This document shows positions 17,057 to 25,452 of a DNA stretch of 64,000 bases, piece by piece. Location of the stretch: the NCBI GenBank assembly GCA_040772545.1, contig JAXGXY010000001.1:744001-808000 (forward strand), given 5' to 3'. The notes beneath the pieces are model-generated. The model saw only the letters and a program-made list of their open reading frames with translations. It was not told the origin of the DNA and made no database searches. The position numbers and the translations under genes were made by a program. This DNA comes from UBA1431 sp002329665 (GTDB lineage: Bacteria > Bacillota > Clostridia > Christensenellales > UBA1431). The number at the start of each line of letters is the position of its first letter. Position 1 is the first letter of the stretch.

Positions 17057-18524
17057 CTGCAGCAAACGCTTCTGCCTCCTTCTGGCCATCCTGCTGTGCG
17101 TTTTGGTGCCCGGGACGGGCTGCGAGCCGAAACGGCCTGAAGTGTCGGGCTCCGTGTCGCAGGCAACGGACTATTCGAAGCTCTCGGACACGCAGACGCT
17201 GCACCTGCAGCTTTATTTCCTCTCCTCCAAGGGGTACTACCTGACCACCGAGATGCGGACCGTCCGGGTGGAGCAGGGGATGTCCTGGGCCGAAAAAGCC
17301 GTCCGCGAACTCCTGCGCGGCCCGAAGAAGGGCGACGGCAAACGCTGCCTGCCCCCGGGCACGAAGATAGAGAAGGTCGTGGTCGCCAACCGCCTCGCAA
17401 ACGTTTACCTTGGCGGCGCGTTCGACGCGCTTTCCCTCGAGGACGAGTTCGCGGCGCGCGCCGCCATCACCAACACGCTCTGCGCCTTCCAGGACATCGA
17501 CTACGTAGGCGTGTACGGCGGGTCGGGCTACCCGGAACTGGCGGTGCCGGCGGCGATGAGCCGCAGCACGGACACGCTCGGCGAACGGCTGTCCTCTCTC
17601 CAGGCGAAGCATAAAGATGGCGGGGGCGTGAACGAATGGCTTGACCTTCCGCTCTATTTCATGGATACCCGCGGGATGCTGCTGCTTCCCGAGGTCCGAA
17701 GGTGCCGGACGGCCTCTTCGAACCTGGCCGACGTGGTCGTGCAGGAACTCATGAAAGGCCCGTCGGACCCGGCCAGGCAACAGCCGGTGCTGTCCGAGAC
17801 CGTCAAGCTGCTGTCCCGCCCCGTGGAAACGGTGAACGCCGACGGTACGAGGACCGTCACGCTCGACTTCTCGGGCGTGCCTTACCGCGACCTGTATACC
17901 GTAAAAGGCTATGAAGCCCTGCCCTACGCAGCTATTGTATACAGCATAACGAGCTGCATGCCCGGCGTGGACAGCGTCGTGTTCAGGATAAACGGCAAGC
18001 CCGTGACGAAACTGGGGAAAACGGACGCCGGCCAAGCGGGGCGCGCGGCGCGCAGCCTGTTCGGGGACTACGAGGGAACGAGCGTGACGCTCTACTTCCC
18101 GAACGAAGAGATGGACGCGCTCCTGCCCGTAGAGCGCGCGTTGAGGGCCCCGGAAGCGAACCCGGGGATGGAGTGCATGCGCGGCCTCATCATAGGGCCG
18201 CTGGAGCCGGAGGACGACCGGGCCTGGCCGGTTATCCCGTCGTCGGTCACCGAAAGCGACGTGCTGAGCGTGAGGCTCCACGACGACCTGGCCATCGTCG
18301 ACGTCACCTCGCGTTTTGCGAAAGCCTGCCGGGACGCTGCGCCTTCGCTGGAAGAGGAATCCGTCCTCGTCTATTCGATCGTGAACACGATGACGGACCT
18401 GCCCGGCGTGAAGAGGGTTCGCTTCCTTGTCGAAGGAAAGACGGTGGACACGCTCGGCGGGGCCATCAGCACACGGAGCGCATTGATGCGTAACGCCGGG
18501 GTCATCGAAAAACGCCCGGAATAA
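17022..18524 (+). CDS. Lipoprotein with three GerMN domains
   Basis: The 500-residue product has a signal helix ending in a lipobox-like GTGC (Cys about residue 34). Three GerMN units follow: residues about 60-170 (LHLQLYFLSSKGYYL), 205-320 (LPLYFMDTRGMLLL ... AIVYSITSCMPGVDSV) and 345-480 (VTLYFPNEEMDALL ... LVYSIVNTMTDLPGVKRV). Most GerM proteins have two. The TTG start at 17022 overlaps the previous gene by 35 bases, with GAGGTG 7 bases upstream. It ends the two-component operon and probably acts on or binds the cell wall. Confidence 0.85.
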   Translation: MRTCRCKTYSNSCSKRFCLLLAILLCVLVPGTGCEPKRPEVSGSVSQATDYSKLSDTQTLHLQLYFLSSKGYYLTTEMRTVRVEQGMSWAEKAVRELLRGPKKGDGKRCLPPGTKIEKVVVANRLANVYLGGAFDALSLEDEFAARAAITNTLCAFQDIDYVGVYGGSGYPELAVPAAMSRSTDTLGERLSSLQAKHKDGGGVNEWLDLPLYFMDTRGMLLLPEVRRCRTASSNLADVVVQELMKGPSDPARQQPVLSETVKLLSRPVETVNADGTRTVTLDFSGVPYRDLYTVKGYEALPYAAIVYSITSCMPGVDSVVFRINGKPVTKLGKTDAGQAGRAARSLFGDYEGTSVTLYFPNEEMDALLPVERALRAPEANPGMECMRGLIIGPLEPEDDRAWPVIPSSVTESDVLSVRLHDDLAIVDVTSRFAKACRDAAPSLEEESVLVYSIVNTMTDLPGVKRVRFLVEGKTVDTLGGAISTRSALMRNAGVIEKRPE

Positions 18525-18560
18525 TATAAAAAATCGAGTGATGAAAAGGGGTACGATTCA

Positions 18561-19064
18561 ATGGAAGCCAACAGGCAATGGCAGAAGAAGCTGGTGGTGG
18601 GCGGACTGTTCGCCGCGATCATCTGCCTGCTCACATTTCTGATCCGCGTCCCGATACCCTGGGCGCAGGGGTACGTCCATCCCGGCGACGCGGCGATCTA
18701 TCTGGGAGCTTTCATACTCGGCCCGCTCTTCGGCGCGCTGGCCGCGGGCTTGGGGAGCGCGCTCGCCGATTTGATCTCCGGTTTTCCTGTTTATGCGCCG
18801 GTCACGTTCATCATCAAGGCGCTCATGGCCGTGATCGTCGCGCTGTGGGTCAGGCGCCTGTCCGACACGACGTCAGCAAAGGCCCTGATCCTGCCGCTTT
18901 TCATCGCGGCGGCCTGGATGGTGGCGGGGTATTTCATCTACGAGATACCGGCGTTCGGGTTCGGCAACGCCCTTGCGGCCTTGCCGTTCAACCTGCTGCA
19001 GGGCGCGGTGGGCGTGCTCGTCGCGATCCCGCTCATCAACATCGGCGGAAAATACAGGCTCTGA
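18561..19064 (+). CDS. ECF transporter S component
   Basis: This 167-residue protein has six hydrophobic helices and the family pattern of substrate-binding S subunits of ECF vitamin importers: an Ala-rich first helix (GGLFAAIICLLTFLI), IPWAQGYVHPGDAAIYLGAFILGP, then GLGSALADLISGFPVYAP and the final NLLQGAVGVLVAIPLINI. S units bind a vitamin or ion and share an EcfA-EcfT energy module encoded elsewhere; none is in this window. The substrate is not deducible. AAAAGGGG is the ribosome-binding site. Confidence 0.9.
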   Translation: MEANRQWQKKLVVGGLFAAIICLLTFLIRVPIPWAQGYVHPGDAAIYLGAFILGPLFGALAAGLGSALADLISGFPVYAPVTFIIKALMAVIVALWVRRLSDTTSAKALILPLFIAAAWMVAGYFIYEIPAFGFGNALAALPFNLLQGAVGVLVAIPLINIGGKYRL

Positions 19065-19092
19065 AACAGACGCAAAACAGGCGGTGAACAAG

Positions 19093-19818
19093 ATGAAGCT
19101 GCATATACTGGGGCGCTATGGCCCCTATCCCGCGCCGGGAGGGGCCTGCTCGGGCTATCTGCTCGAACAGGGGGAAACGCGCCTTGTCGTCGATTGCGGC
19201 AGCGGCACGTTCTCGAGGCTCCTGCAAAAAACCGATTTCGATTCGGTCGGCGCGGCCTTCCTTTCGCATCTGCACGCCGACCATATGGCCGACCTGCTCA
19301 TCATGCGCTACGCGAAGGACATCCGCAAAAAACCGCTGGTCATATACGCGCCCGCGTCGCCCGCCGGCATGTACGGCCTGCTCGAGGGGGACGCGCTCTT
19401 CGACCTGCGCCCCGTATCCGACGGGATGCGCGTGCGTTTCGGCGAGGTCGACGTCGCGTTCCGCGAAATGACCCACCCCGTGGAAAGCTACGCGATGCGG
19501 TTTTCGTGCGGCGGCGAAACGCTGGTGTTCTCGGGGGACACGAACTACAACGAGCGGCTCGGGCCGTTTGCAAAAGGCGCGTCGCTTTTCCTCTGCGACG
19601 CCGCGCTGCTCGAACGGGACAGGACGCCGGGGCAGGCCTATCCCCACCTGAGCGCGCGTGAAGCGGGGCGGATCGCGGCGGAGGCCGGCGTGGGGCGCCT
19701 CGCGCTCACGCACCTGCGTGCCGCCCACACCCCGGATGAATACGTTGCAGAAGCGAAAGCCGAATTCCCGGGCGCCTTCGCCGTCGAGGAGGGGAAAACC
19801 TACACGGTCCGGGGTTGA
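19093..19818 (+). CDS. MBL-fold metallo-hydrolase
   Basis: The 241-residue product is an RNase Z/ElaC-like beta-lactamase-fold hydrolase. The dinuclear zinc site is visible as SHLHADHMADL near residue 59, H in MTHPVESYAMRF, D in FSGDTNYNERL and H in LALTHLRAAHTPDEY. It lacks the long exosite arm of tRNase Z, so a small phosphodiester or ester substrate is more likely. ATG 19093 is preferred over in-frame GTG 19084. It follows the S component by 28 bases. Confidence 0.85.
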   Translation: MKLHILGRYGPYPAPGGACSGYLLEQGETRLVVDCGSGTFSRLLQKTDFDSVGAAFLSHLHADHMADLLIMRYAKDIRKKPLVIYAPASPAGMYGLLEGDALFDLRPVSDGMRVRFGEVDVAFREMTHPVESYAMRFSCGGETLVFSGDTNYNERLGPFAKGASLFLCDAALLERDRTPGQAYPHLSAREAGRIAAEAGVGRLALTHLRAAHTPDEYVAEAKAEFPGAFAVEEGKTYTVRG

Positions 19819-19876
19819 AGACGCTTCACGCCCCGTGAACAGGATCGCGTAATGTAAACCGGGTGGCCTGCCGTAC

Positions 19877-22240
19877 GTGTGGTCGAATGCCGTGAAACGT
19901 TTTGAGGAGGCAATAGAAGGCCTGAAGACAGCGGGCGGCGCGTTATTGAAACGCCCGCTTTTCCCGGCGGGGATCTGTTTCGCGCTGGGCGTTTCGCTGG
20001 CCGTGGCCGCGACTCCGCCATTATGGGCGTGGCTGCCGGGGCTCGCGGCCGGCGCGTTTTTCGGTTTCAGGCACAGGCGCGGCGGCAAACACGTGTTCGC
20101 CGCCGCGCTGTGCCTGATGGCGCTCTGCGCGGGAGGGCTGCGCGCGGGATTGGACTACCCCGCCCGCTATGCGTGGGTCCCACAGGGCAGGGCTGAAGCG
20201 GAGCTTAGTGGGCGCGTCGCCGCCGCGCCCGTTTTCGACGGGGACGGCGCGGTGCTCGTGCTGGACTTTGCCGTGGTCCGGACGGACGGCCGCGAAATAC
20301 CGCTCGATGGCCGCGTGCGCCTGCGGCTCGCCGGGCGCGCGGACCGGGCCGCATACGGCAGGAGCGTCGCGGTGCGGGCCGTCGTTTCGGTCCCCGACGG
20401 CGCGCGCTACCCGGGCGACTTCGATTACCGGATGTACCTGCTGGGGCAGGGCGTAAGGTACACGGCGTACGCAGAGGCCGGGGCGGCGCGCTTCACGGGG
20501 GAAGCCGCGTGGTACGACCCGATGGCGTGGGGGGCCTTCGTGCGGTCGGCGGCCGAAACGGCCATCGCCGACATGTATCCGGAGCAGGCGCGCGGCGTGA
20601 TGACGGGCATACTGCTCGGCGGGCACGCCGGCATAGCGGACCGCGACTACCGGGCGTTCAGGGACGCGGGCATCGCGCACGTGCTGGCGGTGTCCGGCCT
20701 GCACGTCGGGTTCGTGGTGGCGGCCCTGGTGGCGCTCATGCGCCTGTTGCGCGTGAAAAAGCGGGCACAGTGGTGGATAACGGCCGGAATACTCGCGTTC
20801 TATTCGCTGGTGGTGGGGTTTGTGCCCTCGGTGCTCCGCGCGTCGGTGATGGCGCTCGTCCTGCTCTACGCCCGGTCGGGCGGCCAGAGGCCGGACAGCC
20901 TGAGCGCGCTGTCTTTCGCCCTGGTATTGGTGCTTATTATCAACCCGCTGGACTGGTTCGGCGCGGGGCTCCGGCTTTCGTTTTGCGCGGCGCTGGGCAT
21001 CATCCTTCTTTATCCGTCGCTGGTGCGCGCGCTGAAAAGGCTCCCCCGGTTTTTAAGGGAAGGCGTTTCGGTCTGCATTGCCGCACAGCTGGGGATGCTC
21101 ACGGTGATGGTCAACGCGTTCAACGGCTTTTCGGTGATCGCCGTCTTCGCCAACCTACTGTTCGTCCCCCTCTTCGGCGTACTGATGGCGGCGGGCGCGC
21201 TGAGCCTGCTGCTCAATGCGGTGTCCGCGGCCGTGGCGGGGCCGGTCGCGTTTGTGGGGGCCAAGCTGGTCGAAGGAATGATGCTTGGCGTGCGGGAGCT
21301 TTCGGGCCTCGGGTTCGCGGCGTACCGCATGGTGTCCTGGCCGGCCTGGCTCTGCCTGATGTGGATGGCGGCGCTGTGGCTCGGCTCGCGCGCGGGCGGC
21401 CTTACGCCGAAACGCCGCGTAAAGGCGGTGGCGGCGCTCGCGGCCGCGGCTTTGCTCCTGCTTGCGGCCGGGCTATTTTGGCCGCAGCCGCTCAGGATCG
21501 TGATGCTGGACGTGGGTCAGGCCGAGTGCATCGTTATAAAAACCCCGGACAGGCGGACGTACCTGGTAGACTGCGGCGCGCCGGTGACGGCCGACCCGGC
21601 CCGGAGCGAAATCACGGAGTACCTGCTCAAAAACGGCGTCGTATCGCTGGAGGGCGTCATGGTCACGCACGGGCACAGCGACCATACGGCCGGGCTCGAC
21701 GCGGTGGCGCAGGTGTTTTTGCCGCGGTGGGTGGCTTTCCCCGGGGGGATGCGGAAGGCCCTTGACCTGCACGGCGCGCAGCGCGTCCGTCTGCCGGAGC
21801 CGGGGGCCGTGCTGGACCTGGGCGGCGGGGCCGCCGTCGAAACGGTCAGTGCGGGCGCCAAAGAGGACGCGTCGGCGATGTTCGTGCTGCGCTACGGCGG
21901 GTTCTCCATGTTGTTTACGGGGGACGCCTACAGCGATCAGGAGATCGAAGCCCTCCCTTTGATCGGGAGAATAGACGTGCTCAAGGTGGGGCACCACGGC
22001 AGCGCTTGGTCCACGTCGCGGCAACTGCTGGAGCGTGCGCGGCCGTTAGCGGCGCTGATTTCGGTCGGGGCCAACGCGTATGGCCTGCCGGCGCAGGCGG
22101 CGTTAAACAGGCTAAAAGCCGCCGGTGCAGACGTGTACCGCACGGACGAAGACGGCTGCATAGAGGTGGTTACGGACGGGGACCGGTTTACCGTGCGGGG
22201 GCTGGCCGGCCCCCTTGTGGAACGGAGAGGGAACGAATGA
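19877..22240 (+). CDS. comEC: ComEC/Rec2 DNA-uptake channel protein
   Basis: ComEC forms the channel that moves single-stranded DNA across the membrane during natural transformation. The 787-residue product has the N-terminal DUF4131 region, a polytopic competence domain containing GHAGIADRDYRAFRDAGIAH and LAVSGLHVGFV, and a C-terminal MBL domain with MLDVGQAECIVI, VTHGHSDHTAGLDA and LKVGHHGSAWSTS. The full layout suggests a working gene. The start is uncertain: GTG 19877 is used, GTG 19892 is possible. holA follows with a 4-base overlap, a common arrangement. Confidence 0.93.
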   Translation: MWSNAVKRFEEAIEGLKTAGGALLKRPLFPAGICFALGVSLAVAATPPLWAWLPGLAAGAFFGFRHRRGGKHVFAAALCLMALCAGGLRAGLDYPARYAWVPQGRAEAELSGRVAAAPVFDGDGAVLVLDFAVVRTDGREIPLDGRVRLRLAGRADRAAYGRSVAVRAVVSVPDGARYPGDFDYRMYLLGQGVRYTAYAEAGAARFTGEAAWYDPMAWGAFVRSAAETAIADMYPEQARGVMTGILLGGHAGIADRDYRAFRDAGIAHVLAVSGLHVGFVVAALVALMRLLRVKKRAQWWITAGILAFYSLVVGFVPSVLRASVMALVLLYARSGGQRPDSLSALSFALVLVLIINPLDWFGAGLRLSFCAALGIILLYPSLVRALKRLPRFLREGVSVCIAAQLGMLTVMVNAFNGFSVIAVFANLLFVPLFGVLMAAGALSLLLNAVSAAVAGPVAFVGAKLVEGMMLGVRELSGLGFAAYRMVSWPAWLCLMWMAALWLGSRAGGLTPKRRVKAVAALAAAALLLLAAGLFWPQPLRIVMLDVGQAECIVIKTPDRRTYLVDCGAPVTADPARSEITEYLLKNGVVSLEGVMVTHGHSDHTAGLDAVAQVFLPRWVAFPGGMRKALDLHGAQRVRLPEPGAVLDLGGGAAVETVSAGAKEDASAMFVLRYGGFSMLFTGDAYSDQEIEALPLIGRIDVLKVGHHGSAWSTSRQLLERARPLAALISVGANAYGLPAQAALNRLKAAGADVYRTDEDGCIEVVTDGDRFTVRGLAGPLVERRGNE

Positions 22241-23229
22241 ACCAGAACGACCTGTTCAGCGAAATACGCACTGGAAGGATAGCGCCGGTGTACGCTTTCC
22301 TCGGGGGAGAAATGTGGCTCAAACGCCGCGCGCTCGCGGCGCTCAAAGACGCGCTGGTACCGGAGGGGCTCGGGCTTTTCAACTATGACTTCCCGGAAAA
22401 GCAGGCGACCCTGGCGGAGCTGAAGGCAGCCTGCGACACGCTCCCCTACCTGTGCGAAAAACGGCTGGTCGCCTGCTTCTGCGACGAGATCATGAGGGAG
22501 GAACAGGAGGGGCTCGCGGAATACCTCGGGGACTTCCCGCCCGCCTGCTGCCTCGTGCTATTGGCCGAGGAAGAAAAGACGAAGCTCCCCGACGGGCTAA
22601 AGGACCTAGTCACGGCCGTCGTTTTCAAGCCGATGGACGAGGCGATGATGGCCAGGTACCTCAGCCGGGAAGCGAAAAGGGCAGGGGTTAACCTGCCCGT
22701 GAAGCTGGCGGCCCGGCTGTGCCGAATGGCGGGCATGGAAATCGCCCGCGCCGAAAACGAGATGGAGAAGTTCTGCGCATACGTGCGCGCCGGCCACGCC
22801 CCGGACGAAGACGCGCTCAGGCGGGTGGTGACGCCGGTGCCCGAATACAACGTGTTCAGGATGACGGACCTGTTCTTCGCGGGGAAGAAGGCGGAAGGGA
22901 TGCGCCTGTTATGCGCGATGCTCGACGCGGGCGAATCGCCGCTGGGGCTCTGCGGCCTGCTCGCGTCGCGGTTCAGGGCGATGGTCCGCGCCAAGGCCAT
23001 GCTCTCTGGCGGCGCGTCCGCGGAAGCGGTGGCGCGGAGCCTGGGCGGGAGTCGGTACGCCGCGCGCAAGGCCGTCGAGGGATGCAAAAAGTTCACCTAT
23101 GAATACCTGCGCCGCGCGTATTCCGTCCTGCACGAGAGCGACGTGCGCATGAAGACGGGGCGGATGCCCGAGCGCACCGCGCTCGAACAGGCGGTCGCGA
23201 AGCTCTTCGCGGATGAAGCCGATGTATGA
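22237..23229 (+). CDS. holA: DNA polymerase III delta subunit
   Basis: HolA is the clamp-loader subunit that opens the beta clamp. The 330-residue product begins PVYAFLGGEMWLKRRAL near residue 16, has the AAA-like middle LVLLAEEEKTKLPDGL, EYNVFRMTDLFFAGKKAEGM and a helical C-terminus. The ATGA overlap with comEC suggests coupled translation. GGAGAGGG is upstream. Its last codons overlap the next gene by 17 bases. Confidence 0.93.
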   Translation: MNQNDLFSEIRTGRIAPVYAFLGGEMWLKRRALAALKDALVPEGLGLFNYDFPEKQATLAELKAACDTLPYLCEKRLVACFCDEIMREEQEGLAEYLGDFPPACCLVLLAEEEKTKLPDGLKDLVTAVVFKPMDEAMMARYLSREAKRAGVNLPVKLAARLCRMAGMEIARAENEMEKFCAYVRAGHAPDEDALRRVVTPVPEYNVFRMTDLFFAGKKAEGMRLLCAMLDAGESPLGLCGLLASRFRAMVRAKAMLSGGASAEAVARSLGGSRYAARKAVEGCKKFTYEYLRRAYSVLHESDVRMKTGRMPERTALEQAVAKLFADEADV

Positions 23230-23728
23230 GATCCGTTATGCGAATACCGGCGACGCCGGGACGCTGGGGCGTATCCTCTCGCGCTCGTGGAGAGCCGCCT
23301 ATAAGGGCATCGTACCCGATTCCGTGCTAAACGGCATGACCCCCGAAAAAACCGGCGAGCGCCTTCGAGAATCGTTTTTACAGGGCTTTGAGGGCGCCGC
23401 GCTCATCTTCGCGGACGGCGAAGCGGCCGGCCTGATGTGCTTCGGAGGATGCAGAGACGAAGACATGGACGGGAGCGTCGGTGAAATCTGGGGCATGTAC
23501 CTGCTTCCGGAGTACTGGAAAAAAGGGATCGGTTCGTATTTCATGGACTGGGCGTTGGGCGAACTGAAGGCGAGGCGCTACGAAAAAGCTGTCCTGTGGG
23601 TGCTCAGCGACAACCTGAACGCGAGGAGGTTCTACGAAAAGCGCGGATTCAGGCATGACGGGACGGTGAAACGGGTGACCATCGGCAGGGAACTGGAGGA
23701 ATGCCGTTACGAAAAGCGCCTGAAATGA
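23213..23728 (+). CDS. GNAT-family N-acetyltransferase
   Basis: The 171-residue product is a GCN5-type acetyltransferase. It shows the typical start YEIRYANTGDAGTLGRIL, the strand GEIWGMYLLPEYWKKGIGSYFMDWAL with the acetyl-CoA loop pattern (PEYWKKGIG), AVLWVLSDNLNARRFYEKRGF and the last strand EECRYEKRL. It acetylates an amine of a small molecule or protein N-terminus; the substrate is unknown. ATG 23213 and 23222 are both usable. It overlaps holA and is followed by the rpsT terminator. Confidence 0.88.
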   Translation: MKPMYEIRYANTGDAGTLGRILSRSWRAAYKGIVPDSVLNGMTPEKTGERLRESFLQGFEGAALIFADGEAAGLMCFGGCRDEDMDGSVGEIWGMYLLPEYWKKGIGSYFMDWALGELKARRYEKAVLWVLSDNLNARRFYEKRGFRHDGTVKRVTIGRELEECRYEKRLK

Positions 23729-23763
23729 CGGCGCCCGGCATGAAAACCGGCGAATAGAATCAA

Positions 23764-23791
23764 TAAAAAAAGCTTCCGAACAAGGAAGCTT
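23764..23791 (-). terminator. rpsT terminator
   Basis: AAGCTTCC and GGAAGCTT pair over a 6-base loop; on the minus strand seven Ts follow. On the plus strand it could also end the holA-acetyltransferase transcript. Confidence 0.85.
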
Positions 23792-23810
23792 ATCGTTTCG
23801 CTATACGGGT

Positions 23811-24077
23811 TCAGCCCCTGGCTTTGTTCAGCGCGACCGCGAGCTGCGCCTTCTTCCGGTCGGCGGCGTTGCGATGCAGCGTGCCCTTGAGCGCGGCCCT
23901 GTCCAGCAGGCCCGCCGTGGTCCGGTAAAGCGTCTCGGCCGTTTCGAGGTCGCCCGCTTCGATTGCGGTGTTCAGCTTCTTGACGTTGGTCTTCAGCCGG
24001 CTTTTCAGCATGCGGTTGCGAAGGTTCCTCTCGTTAGCGATACGGGCCCTTTTTTCGGCCGATTTTATGTTTGGCAA
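23811..24077 (-). CDS. rpsT: Ribosomal protein bS20
   Basis: The 88-residue basic protein matches bS20 throughout: MPNIKSAEKRARIANERN, NRMLKSRLKTNVKKL, TLYRTTAGLLDRAALKGTLH and the end AADRKKAQLAVALNKA. It binds 16S rRNA early in 30S assembly. The start is TTG 24077 with AAGGTG 8 bases upstream. It stands alone, opposite to all its neighbours, with its own promoter and terminator. Confidence 0.97.
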   Translation of the reverse strand: MPNIKSAEKRARIANERNLRNRMLKSRLKTNVKKLNTAIEAGDLETAETLYRTTAGLLDRAALKGTLHRNAADRKKAQLAVALNKARG

Positions 24078-24113
24078 TCCGGTTCACCTTCCGTTTCATA
24101 GTCAACAAACTGC

Positions 24114-24142
24114 ATTTTAGCACAGTTTGGTATATAGTGCAA
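24114..24142 (-). promoter_or_regulatory. rpsT promoter
   Basis: On the minus strand TTGCAC (24142-24137), a 17-base spacer and TG-C-TAAAAT (24119-24114) form an extended -10 promoter. Confidence 0.6.
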
Positions 24143-24173
24143 GTGGTGTGGGGGGAAAAATATCAAGAGAAAC

Positions 24174-24204
24174 GGAATAGCCCCGGCAGGCGCCAACCAC
24201 ACTA
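24174..24204 (+). promoter_or_regulatory. Likely sigma-F/sigma-G promoter of gpr
   Basis: GGAATA (24174-24179) is followed by an 18-base gap and CACACTA (24198-24204), close to the sigma-G consensus gHATr-18-CATWHTA (6 of 7 in the -10). In Bacillus gpr is read by sigma-F and sigma-G in the forespore. Confidence 0.55.
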
Positions 24205-24239
24205 AGGGAAAACGACTGCGAAAGAAGGTGCGGTGCATT

Positions 24240-25184
24240 TTGGACATACGGACGGACATGGCGATGGAGTCCGTGCAGATGGTACGGGAAAGGCAGAAGA
24301 CGGAGATCGAGGGCGTGGCGCAGGACAAGACAATGCCCGTGGAGGGGATGGAGGTCTACCGCGTGCGCGTCTCCAACGAACAGGGCGCGAAGGCGGTGGG
24401 CAAACCGGTCGGGCGCTACGTTTCGATGGACCTCGACAAGCCGTTCGACAGGGGGACGGCGTTCCTCGAAAACGCGAGCAGGGAGTTTTCCGTGCACGTC
24501 AGGGCGCTGGTGAACACGTTCAAGCAGGGCGACGCGCCGGTGCTGGTGATCGGCCTGGGGAACCGCGACGTCACGCCGGACTCGCTCGGGCCGCGGGTCG
24601 TGGAGCGGGTGCTGGTCACGCGGCACCTCAAGGGGGTCGTGCCCGACGAACTCGTCAGCCGCCTGCACGGGGTCTGCTCACTCGCGCCGGGAGTGCTGGG
24701 CGTCACGGGCATGGAGACGGCGGAGATCGTGCGCGGCGTCGTGGAGACGATAAAGCCCTGCGCGATCATCGCGATCGACTCGCTCGCCGCCAGGAGCCTC
24801 GGGCGCATCGCCTCGTCGATGCAGGTGAGCGACACGGGGATCAGCCCCGGCTCCGGGCTGGGGAACAGGCGCAAGGGCATCGACAGGGAAACGGTTGGCG
24901 TGCCCGTCGTCGCCATCGGCGTCCCGATGGTGGTCTACGCCGCGACGATCGTGCACGACACGGTCGGCCAGGTGCTCTCCAACATGAGGGTCGGGAACGC
25001 TGACGCTTCGAAGACGCTAGAGCACGCGCACCAGAAAGCCATGAACGATATGGGCGACATGGTGGTAACGCCCAAGGAGATCGACGAGCTGGTCGAGGAC
25101 TGCGCGGACCTCGTCGCCGATTCGATCAACATGGCGCTGCACGAGAGCGTTTCGCTCGAGGACGTGCGGCGGTTCATGTCATGA
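24240..25184 (+). CDS. gpr: Spore germination protease GPR
   Basis: GPR degrades the small acid-soluble proteins that coat spore DNA, early in germination. The 314-residue product has the family pattern: DIRTDMAMES at the start, VSNEQGAKAVGKPVGRYVSMD near the zymogen cleavage area, GLGNRDVTPDSLGPRVVE and MQVSDTGISPGSGLGNRRKG, and VTPKEIDELVEDCADLVADSINMAL at the end. It is an aspartic-type protease made as an inactive precursor. TTG 24240 is preferred: AAGGTG lies 10 bases ahead and the family begins M-D-I-R-T-D; GTG 24228 is the alternative. spoIIP follows about 270 bases later. Confidence 0.94.
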   Translation: MDIRTDMAMESVQMVRERQKTEIEGVAQDKTMPVEGMEVYRVRVSNEQGAKAVGKPVGRYVSMDLDKPFDRGTAFLENASREFSVHVRALVNTFKQGDAPVLVIGLGNRDVTPDSLGPRVVERVLVTRHLKGVVPDELVSRLHGVCSLAPGVLGVTGMETAEIVRGVVETIKPCAIIAIDSLAARSLGRIASSMQVSDTGISPGSGLGNRRKGIDRETVGVPVVAIGVPMVVYAATIVHDTVGQVLSNMRVGNADASKTLEHAHQKAMNDMGDMVVTPKEIDELVEDCADLVADSINMALHESVSLEDVRRFMS

Positions 25185-25452
25185 ACTGACGCGCGCGTCA
25201 AGAGGCCTCATTCCTCCAAGGACGTTGGGAGATCGCAAGCCTGACGACAAGCGCTACTCCATCCGTGGGGGTATGGGGGCCGCAGTTCCCGTCTTCAATC
25301 CGATCTGGCGACATGCGCGTCAGAACGGGGAAGAAACGCGCCTGGAGCGCTTTTCAACATGCCAGAGAATCCGAGGCAAACCGAAGGTTGGACTCGGCGT
25401 AACGGCATACTGCCCCTCGTGTTCGAATAGATTGAATACGAAAGGGTAAGTG
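25185..25452. other. Intergenic region between gpr and spoIIP
   Basis: About 268 bases without a recognisable gene, hairpin terminator or convincing promoter. A GCATACTG at about 25409 recalls a sigma-E -10 box but has no partner at the right distance. Confidence 0.6.

Noticed and set aside
15281..17089. Long open frame antisense to the histidine kinase and GerMN genes
   Set aside because: GC-rich codons on the real strand leave the antisense frame open. The translation is rich in Arg, His and Pro, has no domain, and lies opposite two well-supported genes.
25380..25452. Sigma-E promoter ahead of spoIIP
   Set aside because: GCATACTG resembles a -10, but no KMATATT-like box lies 13-15 bases upstream.
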